This document shows, one piece after another, positions 28,428-36,614 of a DNA stretch of 64,000 nt. The notes beneath the pieces are model-generated. The model had not been told where the DNA came from. It searched no databases and was given only the letters and a program-made list of their open reading frames with translations. The translations under genes and the position numbers were made by a program. Each line of letters opens with the position of its first letter. Within the stretch, counting starts at the first letter, position 1. The stretch is from Methylocapsa sp. D3K7. Lineage in GTDB: Bacteria; Pseudomonadota; Alphaproteobacteria; Rhizobiales; Beijerinckiaceae. The DNA lies in the NCBI RefSeq assembly GCF_029855125.1, contig NZ_CP123229.1:2586501-2650500 (forward strand), written 5' to 3'.

Positions 28428-30815
28428 TCATCCGCCAGACGTCGTACCCGCCTGCACTTGCCGCTCGGCAATCAGGGCCAGGGCTCGGTTGAGGTTGTTT
28501 TGTGACCGTTGCCAGTAGTAGGGCGATCGCTCCTGGTCGAACACGGTGAGCGCTTCGCGATAGGCGTCGACGGCTTTGGTGAGCGTCTCCGTGCCGCTCT
28601 CACGCTCGCCGAGGCGCGAAAGCGCATTGCCGAGATTGTTCTGGGTCATCGCCCAATCGAGGGGCACGCGCTCGCGGGTCCTTTCCTTCAGCGCCTCGCG
28701 ACATGCCTCGACGGCCTTGGTGAGCGTCTCCGTGCCGCTTTCACGCTCGCCCAGGCGCCAAAGCGCATTGCCGAGATTGTTCTGGGTCGTCGCCCAATCG
28801 AGCGGCACGCGCTCGCGAGTTCTTTCCTTCAGCGCCTCGCGATAGGCCTCGACGGCTTTGTTGAGCGTCTCCGTGCCGCTCTCGCGCTCACCGAGGGTAA
28901 ACAGCGCAGTGCCGAGATTGTTCTGGGTCGTCGCCCAATCGAGCGGCACGCGCTCGCGGGTCCATTCCTTCAGCGCCTCGCGATAGGCCTCGACAGCTTT
29001 GTTGAGCGTTTCCGTGCCGCTCTCACGCTCGCCGAGGCGCGAAAGCGCATTACCGAGATTGTTCTGGATCATCGCCCAATCGAGGGGCACGCGCTCGCGG
29101 GTATATTCCTTCAGCGCCTCGCGATAGGCGTCGACAGCTTTGTTGAGCGTTTCCGTGCCGCTCTCACGCTCGCCGAGGCGCGTAAGCGCATTGCCGAGAT
29201 TGTTCTGGATCATCGCCCAATCGAGGGGCACGCGCTCGCGGGTATATTCCTTCAGCGCCTCGCGATAGGCGTCGACGGCTTTGTTGAGCGTCTTCGTGCC
29301 ACCCTCGCGCTCGCCGAGGCTAGACAGCGCAACGCCAAGTAAATTGAGGGCGGTTCCGCGCTGATCGCTCTCGCGCGCTGAGTCCAGCATGCGCCGCACC
29401 ATCGCAATGGAGACCTCAAGCGAGAGATTGACTCCCTTGTCTTGTCCTTCCACAAAAAAAGCGTCCCACCGCTCCCTGTATTTTGGCGACCAGGCCGGAT
29501 GGCCGTCCGTTGTATCCATGGCGGCGATGGCCTCGATCCGCCGCGCCACGCCAGCAGGATCACGGCGCAGCAAATCTTGCTCGACGCCCGCTTCGAGCAA
29601 GATTTCCCGCGATCTCCGGGATGCGGCGCGCTGCTCCTCCTCTCGCCGGTCGAGTTCGGCCAAGGCATCGTCCACGGCCTTGGCGCCGCTGTCGAAATCG
29701 CCACGCTTGGTTGTCTCGGCGAGCCGCTTCAACACGTCTTCGACAAAAGCCCCTTCATTCGTGCCTCGTTCGCCTTTGGCGATCACATCGAGGGCGATGC
29801 CGACCGCGCTCCTCAGCTCCACCACCGCCTGATCAAGGTCAATGACTTCACCGGGCCTCAGAGGACGCGCGAGTTCGAGAATTGTCGACCGTTCCAACCC
29901 AGCCTCGGCGGCCTTCGCGATCTCTCGCTTGTCCATAAGTGCGACGACTTGTTCGGCAATGCTTGCCGGTAGACGCTCGACATTCTCCCGGATCGCCTGC
30001 GTATCGTCCTTGACGTTGTCAATCTTTTTCTCTTCATGCGAGACTGGCCGCTCATCGTGGCGCAAGATGAAGTCGCGAACGAACTTATAGATATTGCTGT
30101 CGCGGTTCGCTGGTTTTGCAATCGCGATATGATCCGTTTCGACCGGAACAGGATCTGTTGCCAAACCAGGATCGCTGCTGTCCGGCTTGACGACCATTCC
30201 AAATATCGGCGTCGTTTTCGTTTCGGTCAAAATCAGATGGTCAATTTTGCGCGTCCTTGCCCAACGCCGGTACCATAAGTTTAAATCACGCAGGTGCTGG
30301 TCATTGCGAATGAGCGAACGGGTGGCAGACGATGGCCGGACCAAAAGGCGCAACCGGTCGCCCCAACCCGCCAAGTCCGCTCCAACATGAGGTGTCGCCA
30401 GAAAAGCCACTTTCCGCACGCGGTCCATAAAGCTGAAAGCCTCAGCGCTGTCCGTTGCCGCGTCCGCTGCCTTTCGCAAAAGTTGTTTGATGACAAGACC
30501 GCCGAGACTGTGCCCGGCCAAGACGATCTCGCCTGCCTCAAGATTAGCTTCCACCAGCAGCGATTTGAGGACATTGGCCGCGCGGTCGGCCAATTCCATC
30601 GCCGAGCCGTGCCAGTTCGATACTGGCGCCTCATAGCCTACGGAATAAACCGACAGGCCTTCGATGTCCTGCGCCAGCCAAGGCAGCCAGAATGTGGCCT
30701 TATCATCTTTATCAGCTTGCCACGTAGCGTGGGCGTCACCGCCAAGGCCATGGAAGAAGATGACATTGTCGCTCTTCGATCCTCGCGCTTCGGCGATCTG
30801 AAAAAGCTCTGCCAT
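28428..30815 (-). CDS. Alpha/beta-hydrolase fused to TPR repeats
   Basis: 795 residues. Residues 1-250 form a PGAP1/DUF676-like serine hydrolase: oxyanion region IFFHGLGGD (20-27), nucleophile elbow GHSLGG with Ser103 and LATPHVGAD. Residues about 270-480 are a charged helical linker. Residues 492-773 hold six tandem 47-residue TPR units of the form NLGNALxRLGERESGTETL...VPLDWA, ending in TTSGG. The middle units differ at only a few positions. The gene sits alone between housekeeping genes. A lipase/esterase effector with a TPR sensor is a layout proposed for bacterial conflict systems, but no NTPase domain is present and the role here is inferred only. Confidence 0.8.
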   Translation of the reverse strand: MAELFQIAEARGSKSDNVIFFHGLGGDAHATWQADKDDKATFWLPWLAQDIEGLSVYSVGYEAPVSNWHGSAMELADRAANVLKSLLVEANLEAGEIVLAGHSLGGLVIKQLLRKAADAATDSAEAFSFMDRVRKVAFLATPHVGADLAGWGDRLRLLVRPSSATRSLIRNDQHLRDLNLWYRRWARTRKIDHLILTETKTTPIFGMVVKPDSSDPGLATDPVPVETDHIAIAKPANRDSNIYKFVRDFILRHDERPVSHEEKKIDNVKDDTQAIRENVERLPASIAEQVVALMDKREIAKAAEAGLERSTILELARPLRPGEVIDLDQAVVELRSAVGIALDVIAKGERGTNEGAFVEDVLKRLAETTKRGDFDSGAKAVDDALAELDRREEEQRAASRRSREILLEAGVEQDLLRRDPAGVARRIEAIAAMDTTDGHPAWSPKYRERWDAFFVEGQDKGVNLSLEVSIAMVRRMLDSARESDQRGTALNLLGVALSSLGEREGGTKTLNKAVDAYREALKEYTRERVPLDWAMIQNNLGNALTRLGERESGTETLNKAVDAYREALKEYTRERVPLDWAMIQNNLGNALSRLGERESGTETLNKAVEAYREALKEWTRERVPLDWATTQNNLGTALFTLGERESGTETLNKAVEAYREALKERTRERVPLDWATTQNNLGNALWRLGERESGTETLTKAVEACREALKERTRERVPLDWAMTQNNLGNALSRLGERESGTETLTKAVDAYREALTVFDQERSPYYWQRSQNNLNRALALIAERQVQAGTTSGG
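28497..29342 (-). repeat. Six tandem 141-bp coding repeats
   Basis: A 141-bp unit (47 codons) repeats six times within the hydrolase-TPR gene. Units 2-5 are near identical at DNA level, even at third codon positions, which points to recent amplification or gene conversion; the outer units (first and last) are more diverged. The period was checked by the spacing of the CGCGCTCGCGGGT block (about 29089 and 29230). Confidence 0.85.
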
Positions 30816-30893
30816 CTACGCCCCCGGCGTGGCTTGCGTGTTTGGTGTGCGCACACCGAATCGCGAAACATCACAGCGCGTCATTCATCTCAT

Positions 30894-31033
30894 GGCGGCA
30901 AGTGTGGCGAGCGGGTCGGCCTTGTCAAGGATGCGGAGCACCGGCTACGCCGGCGCGAGCAAAGCTCGCGTCCTTGACAAGACCGAGCCCGCCTCGCCGA
31001 TCATGCCAGCCGTCAGATGAATGACCGACTCTG
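30894..31033 (+). repeat. Interspersed repeat, copy A (140 bp)
   Basis: Shares most of its length with the reverse complement of 50091-50271: both begin GGCGGCCAGTGTGGCGAGCGG (one mismatch here), contain CGGCGCGAGCAAAGCTCGCG and end near GACTCTG. An internal inverted repeat (TTGTCAAGGATGC with GCGTCCTTGACAA) can form a stem. No reading frame of any length is conserved, so it is probably a non-coding MITE- or REP-like element. Confidence 0.8.
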
Positions 31034-31140
31034 GCCTCCCCGAATCGCAATCGCACATCCCGGCGCGCCGACCGTACAAGCGCAAAGCGAAACCGCTGTC
31101 CAAAACCTTGCATGATTTTCTGCCGTCAATCGTACCAAAG

Positions 31141-31156
31141 TGTTTCACGTGAAACG
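31141..31156. promoter_or_regulatory. parS-like ParB binding site 1
   Basis: TGTTTCACGTGAAACG matches the bacterial parS consensus TGTTTCACGTGAAACA at 15 of 16 positions. Flanking arms extend an imperfect palindrome to 31128-31169 and are shared with the second site at 58.7 kb. ParB loads on such sites near the origin for chromosome segregation. Confidence 0.8.
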
Positions 31157-31304
31157 TTTTTGTCCGATTTGACCCGCGAACCGGTCAAAACTGATGGGTG
31201 AAACCTCACGCGGGGATGGCGCGAAAAACCCTCTCGTTAACATCCCATTTACCCTAATCGCGCACATTGCAGCGCGCGGGGCAGTGACGCCCCCAGGAGG
31301 CTGC

Positions 31305-32801
31305 ATGTCCGCTCGAATCTTGATCGCCGATGATGATCCCATCCAGCGGCAGCTCCTTGAAACGCTTTGCCATCGCTTTGGCTACGAGGCGGAGACGGCC
31401 GAAAGCGGGGAAGCGGCGCTGGAACGCCTCCGCGCTTCCAGCGCAGACCCGATCTGCCTTTTGATTCTCGATCTCGTCATGCCGGATCTCGATGGGATGG
31501 CGGTGTTGGCGCGGCTGAAGGCGGCCGGTTCAAAAATCCCTATTGTCGTGCTGACCTCGCAAGGCTCGGTCGAATCGGCGCTCGCCGCGGTCCGGGCGGG
31601 TGCCCAGGATTTTGTCGTGAAACCCGCCGGAGCGGAACGCCTGCAAGTCGTGATCAAGAACACGCTGCACGCCGCCCGGCTCGCCGAGGAGGTGCGCGGC
31701 CTGAGCCGCCGGAATTTGGACAGCTTGACGTTCGACGATCTCGCGGGCGAGAGCGTGGAAATGACGCGTGCCCTCAGGCAAGGCGAAAAGAGCGCGAAAT
31801 CGGACATTCCCGTGCTACTCGAAGGGGAGCCCGGCACCGGCAAGGAGACATTCGCCCGTGCCATTCATGGCGCCTCCGCGCGGCGCGGGCGCCCTTTCGT
31901 GGCGGTCAATTGCGCCGCGCTTCCGGACATTCTTGCGGAAACGGTTTTGTTTGGCGGCGATGCGGGCGAAAAAATCCCCGGCAAATTTGTCGAGGCGCAT
32001 GGCGGCACGCTGTTCCTCGACCAGATTTGCGAATTGCCGGTGAGCGCGCAAGCCGGGCTCTTGCAGGCCCTACAACAAGGCATGGTTCATCCGGGTGGGA
32101 CGAAACGTCCGGTCAAGGCCGACGTCCGGCTGATTTTCGCGGCCAACCGCAATCTCATCGAACGGGTGACAGGCGGCCGTTTCCGCGAGGATCTCTTTTA
32201 CCGTATCAATGTGTTTCCGATCTCGCTTCCGCCGCTTCGCGTGAGGCCCGGCGACATTGCCGGGCTTGCCGCGCGGTTGTGCGCGCGGTTTGCCGCCGAG
32301 GAAGGGAAACGGCTGCGCGGGATCTGCGCCGAGGCGCTGGCCTTGCTTGCCAGCTATGATTGGCCAGGCAATGTCCGGCAGCTGGAAAACGCGGTGTTCC
32401 GGGCCGTGGCGCTCGCCGAGGGGGACGAACTCACGGTCGCCGATTTTCCGCAGATCGCGGCGAGCACCGGAGGATTCGATGTCCGGGTGCCAGCGGCGCC
32501 AGCACGCCGCATCCCGCGCGACAAGGAATTCGTCCGCGTTGAAGTGCGCGATCCCAATGTGCTCGCCCTGCTCGATGCGCGCGGCCACACGCGCCCGCTC
32601 GATCAATTGGAGGCGGAGACGATCAAATTCGCGCTCACACATTATCGCGGCCAGATGTCAGAGGTCGCGCGCAAGCTCGGAATTGGCCGTTCGACCCTCT
32701 ACCGGAAACTCAAGGAATATCAGTTGGAGCCGCAAGGCCCGGAGGCGGATCAGAGTGACACCGCAAGCGATGCCGGGGGCTATCTCGCCGCGCGTGTCTG
32801 A
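31305..32801 (+). CDS. NtrC-family response regulator lacking the GAFTGA motif
   Basis: 498 residues from ATG at 31305, with CCAGGAGG four bases upstream. The receiver domain (residues 1-120) has DDD, the phospho-acceptor Asp in LLILDLVMP and Lys in VVKPAG. The AAA+ domain has Walker A GEPGTGKE, but the loop where sigma-54 activators carry GAFTGA reads GGDAGEKIPGKF, and Walker B is LFLDQI rather than LFLDEI. A Fis-type helix-turn-helix (MSEVARKLGIGRSTLYRKL) ends the protein. It is therefore probably not a sigma-54 activator. No histidine kinase gene is adjacent. Confidence 0.85.
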   Translation: MSARILIADDDPIQRQLLETLCHRFGYEAETAESGEAALERLRASSADPICLLILDLVMPDLDGMAVLARLKAAGSKIPIVVLTSQGSVESALAAVRAGAQDFVVKPAGAERLQVVIKNTLHAARLAEEVRGLSRRNLDSLTFDDLAGESVEMTRALRQGEKSAKSDIPVLLEGEPGTGKETFARAIHGASARRGRPFVAVNCAALPDILAETVLFGGDAGEKIPGKFVEAHGGTLFLDQICELPVSAQAGLLQALQQGMVHPGGTKRPVKADVRLIFAANRNLIERVTGGRFREDLFYRINVFPISLPPLRVRPGDIAGLAARLCARFAAEEGKRLRGICAEALALLASYDWPGNVRQLENAVFRAVALAEGDELTVADFPQIAASTGGFDVRVPAAPARRIPRDKEFVRVEVRDPNVLALLDARGHTRPLDQLEAETIKFALTHYRGQMSEVARKLGIGRSTLYRKLKEYQLEPQGPEADQSDTASDAGGYLAARV

Positions 32802-32934
32802 GTCGTCCGCAGCTTGAAAAAAATTCGATGCGGGCACGCGCAGTCCGGGGCAAGAGTTCGCGCGTTATGTGATGTGGGCGGAAGATTTGAGGTGCCCGTC
32901 TTCTCGGAGGACGGGTTTCAAAAAGGTTAAACTC

Positions 32935-34725
32935 ATGCGTAGCGTACGGCCAGGGACGGTTTTTTTGAGCACGCAGGCGCTGGCGCTTTGGCTCGGCCTC
33001 ATGGCTTTTCCGGCCCGCGCGGAAAACCCGGCGCTCTCGCCCCTTGACCCCCGGCCCGTGGAAACCACGCCCGCAAGCGGCAACGCCGCCGGACGGGGAC
33101 CTGGTTTTATGGCGATGTCGCCCGCGCACGGCGGTTCTTTCGTCGATACGCCAGAGGAGTCAACGAACGGCGCCGCCCCCGCCGAAGCTGTGCCGGTGGA
33201 GGAGGCCGCTCCGGCCCCAAGCCTTGATACCGCCGCGCAGCCAGAGCCGCCGAATGCCTTGCCTGCTGTCAATGTGGCGGTGAAGACCGCGCTTGAGGCG
33301 AGGTCCGGTGTTCATGACCAGGCGTTGCCGCGCCGGGAGCGTGAAGCGATTTCAGCTTTTTACGCCGCGCGCGGCTTCTCACCGCTCTGGTGGACCGATG
33401 GCAAGCCCAATCCCGAGGCCGCCCCGGTGATCAAGCGGCTGCAACACGCCGCCGATGACGGACTCGAGGTGAAAACAATTCCCCGAACTCTTGCGGCTGC
33501 CAGTGATGAGGACATCGCCGCCACCGACATTGCCCTGACCGATGCGGTTGTTGTCTACGGCCGCCAAGCGAGCGGCGGCCGGGTCGATCCGCATGCCATT
33601 TCCAAGCTGATCGGGGAGACGCCGGAGGTTGCCGATCCCGCCATCATTCTGGCGCTGGTCGCCACCGCTGGCGAGTCCGCCGGCGATGAATTGCAAAAAT
33701 TCAATCCGCCGCAAAAGGCCTATGCGTCGCTCCGCGACAAGCTGCGTCAACTGCGGCATGGGCGGTCACCGGCCGCACATGATGCCGCAATTCCGGCGGG
33801 TCCGGTGCTGCGCACGGGGATGCGCGATCCGCGCGTGCCGCTCATTCGCGCGCGGCTAAGTGTTGAGGATGCGGCGGAACCCGCGATCCAAGACATCGTC
33901 TATGACACCAAGGTCGCGGCGGCGGTCGCCGATTTTCAGAAAGCCAATGGTCTGCCGCCTTCTGGAACCTTGACGGCGCGCACCGTCGCGGCCTTATCCG
34001 GCGCGCAATCCTCGTATCTCGAAGCCGAGATCATCGCCAATATGGAACGCTGGCGCTGGATGCCGCGCGACCTCGGCGAGACGCGCATCGAAGTGAACAT
34101 TCCCGATTTTGAGGCGCGCGTCATCGACAATGGCGCGGTGATCCATCGCGCCCGCGTCATTGTCGGCAAGGAAACGACCCCGACGCCGGTCTTTTCCGAC
34201 ACGATGAAATTTCTTATCGTCAATCCCTATTGGAATGTGCCGCAATCGATCATCCGAAAGGAGATGCTGCCGAAAGCCGCAGGCGATCCCAATTATTTCA
34301 GCCGCCTCGGTTATCAAGTGTCTTCGAGCGCGGGCCATCTTACCGTGCGCCAGCCGCCCGGCGAGCGCAATGCGCTGGGGCGGATCAAATTCATGTTCCC
34401 AAATGATTTCTCGGTCTATATGCACGATACGCCGACGCGCAAACTATTTGCCTCCTCGAAGCGGGCCTTCAGCCACGGCTGTGTGCGGGTTGACAACCCG
34501 TTCCAATTCGCAGTGATCGTGCTTGGCAAGGGCTGGAGCGAGCAGCGGGTCCAGAAGCTTATTGGCGGCAAGGAGCGCTATGTTTATCTGCCGAAACCCC
34601 TGCCGGTGCATCTCGAATATTTCACCGCCTATGTGGACGATGCAGGCGAACTGCAATTGCGCGACGATCTTTATGGCTATTCGCACCGGGTGAAGGCGGC
34701 GCTCGGTCTGGAAGGGAACAGCTGA
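32935..34725 (+). CDS. L,D-transpeptidase (YcbB/LdtD type)
   Basis: About 596 residues from ATG at 32935: a signal peptide (ALALWLGLMAFPARA), a Pro/Ala-rich segment, a peptidoglycan-binding-like domain with DFQKANGLPPSGTLT and a YkuD catalytic domain whose Cys is in SHGCVRVDNPF near residue 515. It forms 3-3 crosslinks in peptidoglycan in the periplasm. The long N-terminal disordered region is typical of alphaproteobacterial YcbB relatives. It is downstream of the NtrC-type regulator on the same strand, with about 130 bp between them. Confidence 0.9.
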   Translation: MRSVRPGTVFLSTQALALWLGLMAFPARAENPALSPLDPRPVETTPASGNAAGRGPGFMAMSPAHGGSFVDTPEESTNGAAPAEAVPVEEAAPAPSLDTAAQPEPPNALPAVNVAVKTALEARSGVHDQALPRREREAISAFYAARGFSPLWWTDGKPNPEAAPVIKRLQHAADDGLEVKTIPRTLAAASDEDIAATDIALTDAVVVYGRQASGGRVDPHAISKLIGETPEVADPAIILALVATAGESAGDELQKFNPPQKAYASLRDKLRQLRHGRSPAAHDAAIPAGPVLRTGMRDPRVPLIRARLSVEDAAEPAIQDIVYDTKVAAAVADFQKANGLPPSGTLTARTVAALSGAQSSYLEAEIIANMERWRWMPRDLGETRIEVNIPDFEARVIDNGAVIHRARVIVGKETTPTPVFSDTMKFLIVNPYWNVPQSIIRKEMLPKAAGDPNYFSRLGYQVSSSAGHLTVRQPPGERNALGRIKFMFPNDFSVYMHDTPTRKLFASSKRAFSHGCVRVDNPFQFAVIVLGKGWSEQRVQKLIGGKERYVYLPKPLPVHLEYFTAYVDDAGELQLRDDLYGYSHRVKAALGLEGNS

Positions 34726-34756
34726 CGCATCCGCCTTACAGCAAGCAAGGGGCGCT

Positions 34757-36208
34757 TCAAAATTTCACAACGGTCCGCAGACCGAACACCGCGGCGTCCG
34801 GAATCCGGCCCACGAATGGGTTCAACGGATCAATTGCGCCGCCGCCAGGATGAAAGACATATTGGAAATCGGGCTGAATGAATAAGCCTGGCACAATCTG
34901 CGCCTGGTACGTGGCCTCGAGCAGGAGCTCATCGTCGCGAATGGGTACCGGTATCTCTGAAAATGCTGCCGCCACACGGTCAAACGAGGCCACATTGGGC
35001 GAAACGCGGCTATAGTCGATTGCAACGCCAAACGAATCATGCGGCCGGGCATCCCAGAGGCCCATGAAATTTACACCGAACTGGAATTCAAAACTGATCA
35101 AGTTCTGCACGGGCGGAGCGGCCATCGCTAGAGCAAAGAAGCCGATTCCTCGCCACGGATCCTCACCGGGGTGCTTCCAAATCATTTGATCCATGAGCGC
35201 ATATGCGGCCTGATTTCCCCTGTGAACGACCGGGATGCCGTTGCTGGCCGGATCTGCGAGCGGCAGCCCATCGGTGGCGACGAATTGATCATTGAATGTA
35301 TCGAAGCTGTACCAGCCGCCGACGCGAAACTTTCCCGTAAGTCCCTGCTCTCCGATGGGCAAAACATAGGCGAAATCCGCTTGCCCCATCACCAAAGGCG
35401 GATCCTTGAGCCTAAAATTTATTCCACAACAGTTTTTGGTCTCGGTTTGAGCAACGTCCTGGCCAACACCGGCGGGATCTCCATTGAACAAAGCGATATA
35501 AAACGCGGTTTGTTTATTGGGTGTGATCTTAAGGCGAATGCCTGGCGTTGTCAGGGGATAATGGGGGCCAGTGCCTGACATATCGAACGATGTCAAAACG
35601 GGCCAGCCAAATGTGCCGTTCCAATAAAGCACGTCCAGTTCATTCGCGAGAAACTCGCTGTCTGCCGTCAATTGGCCAAAGCGGATCGACGCCAAGCCGT
35701 CCAAAAGCTCTTGTTCAACCCAAGCCTCGAAAAGGCGCATCGTCCGGCGTGCTTCGATGCCGCTGATCGTCGCAAAGTTGTATATATTGTTCGTTGTCAG
35801 GCCGTAGCCGTGAATCTGAAAGGCGTTGATATGAAACGAGGCGCCCTTCAGACCCGCGATCCGGTTGAGATCGCCATCGATCCCAAGTTCAAGGAGACCT
35901 TCATAAGCGGCACTCTGTTGTGCGCCTCCCACTGGATTGCCGAGACCCTCGCCCGTGTAATTCACTTGGAAATTATAGCCAAGATCGATGAGGGCTTGCT
36001 TGAACTCGTTGAGCTGAGGAATGAGCGGCGCGATCGAGGTTTCGGTTGAAAGCGGATGCGAGAGCGGATCATAGAGCGGTGAGCCTGCGTGCGGGTCCTC
36101 GGCATGAACGGGGCCGCCGGCGAACGCGATGAACAGAGCGAGAAGAATTAGGGCCAGCGTGCGGCTTGCGGGCTGTCTTCGTGCTGCCTCACGCTTCTCG
36201 TGACACAT
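34757..36208 (-). CDS. Carbohydrate-selective porin, OprB family
   Basis: 483 residues from ATG at 36208, with a basic N-terminus and signal helix (TLALILLALFIAFAGG, cleavage after PVHAE). A 16-stranded-barrel style sequence follows, with FGQLTADSEF, GIRLKITPNKQTAFYIALFNGDP and a C-terminal VVKF aromatic end. It resembles OprB sugar porins of Pseudomonas and rhizobia. It should transport small sugars or polyols through the outer membrane. It is convergent with the L,D-transpeptidase gene. Confidence 0.85.
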   Translation of the reverse strand: MCHEKREAARRQPASRTLALILLALFIAFAGGPVHAEDPHAGSPLYDPLSHPLSTETSIAPLIPQLNEFKQALIDLGYNFQVNYTGEGLGNPVGGAQQSAAYEGLLELGIDGDLNRIAGLKGASFHINAFQIHGYGLTTNNIYNFATISGIEARRTMRLFEAWVEQELLDGLASIRFGQLTADSEFLANELDVLYWNGTFGWPVLTSFDMSGTGPHYPLTTPGIRLKITPNKQTAFYIALFNGDPAGVGQDVAQTETKNCCGINFRLKDPPLVMGQADFAYVLPIGEQGLTGKFRVGGWYSFDTFNDQFVATDGLPLADPASNGIPVVHRGNQAAYALMDQMIWKHPGEDPWRGIGFFALAMAAPPVQNLISFEFQFGVNFMGLWDARPHDSFGVAIDYSRVSPNVASFDRVAAAFSEIPVPIRDDELLLEATYQAQIVPGLFIQPDFQYVFHPGGGAIDPLNPFVGRIPDAAVFGLRTVVKF

Positions 36209-36422
36209 GGATGTGCTTTCCCGCCACCGCGCCCTCACGCGGTGATCGACGTCTCCGAGATAAGGCGAAAATGCATCGGCCAACAAGCGCCGAGGTCTAG
36301 TTTTGGCGCAATTGGCGGGCGGGTGTGGCAGAAGTGACTCCCTGCGGACGAGCAGGCTTGGCTGTTTGATCGCGGGACATGAAGTTTGCGTGAATTTTAT
36401 GTGACAGAAAAACGGGGCGTCT

Positions 36423-36465
36423 CTTGATCCTGAAATAATTGCGCAACGCGAGGCCGATTAAAAAA
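36423..36465 (-). pseudogene. Duplicate of the 3' end of the pentapeptide gene
   Basis: About 43 bp closely match 36618-36660, the 3' end of the adjacent gene, differing at about four positions; both read GLALRNYF(R/K)IK on the minus strand. The copy is separated from the gene by a REP-like element, suggesting an insertion or unequal recombination that left a tail duplicate. Confidence 0.65.
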
Positions 36466-36469
36466 GCCC

Positions 36470-36590
36470 CGCCTTCATCCTGAGGAGCGCGTGAAGCGCG
36501 CGTCTCGAAGGATGCGCCGCGTAAACACGCGCGCCGCCCTCGTGCTTCGAGACGGGTCCTTCGGACCCTCCTCAGCATGAGGGCTTAGGG
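36470..36590. repeat. REP-like element with TGAGGAGC / GTCTCGAAGGATG core
   Basis: Contains TCATCCTGAGGAGCGCGTGA, CGTCTCGAAGGATGCGCC, and an inverted counterpart near 36555-36585 (TTCGAGACGGGTCC...CTCCTCAGCATGAGGG). Related sequence recurs at 61303-61422. These are common intergenic repeats of Rhizobiales genomes. Confidence 0.7.
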
Positions 36591-36614
36591 CCTGTGCAAA
36601 GTCTTGCGACAGCC

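Larger units (their letters stand above)
30816..31304. other. Intergenic region with repeat and parS site
   Basis: About 490 bp between the divergent hydrolase-TPR and NtrC-type genes. It holds copy A of an interspersed repeat (30894-31033), a parS-like site (31141-31156) and, nearer the regulator, TTAACATCCCATTTA (31237-31251), which matches the CtrA consensus at seven of eight defined bases. No gene was recognised. Confidence 0.6.
36209..36614. other. Intergenic region with REP element and gene-end duplicate
   Basis: About 400 bp holding a degenerate copy of the last about 43 bp of the neighbouring pentapeptide gene (36423-36465) and a REP-like element (36470-36590). No gene was recognised. 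Confidence 0.6.

Noticed and set aside
28497..29342. CRISPR-like regular repeats
   Set aside because: The period is 141 bp with no unique spacers; the repeats are in-frame TPR units within one gene.
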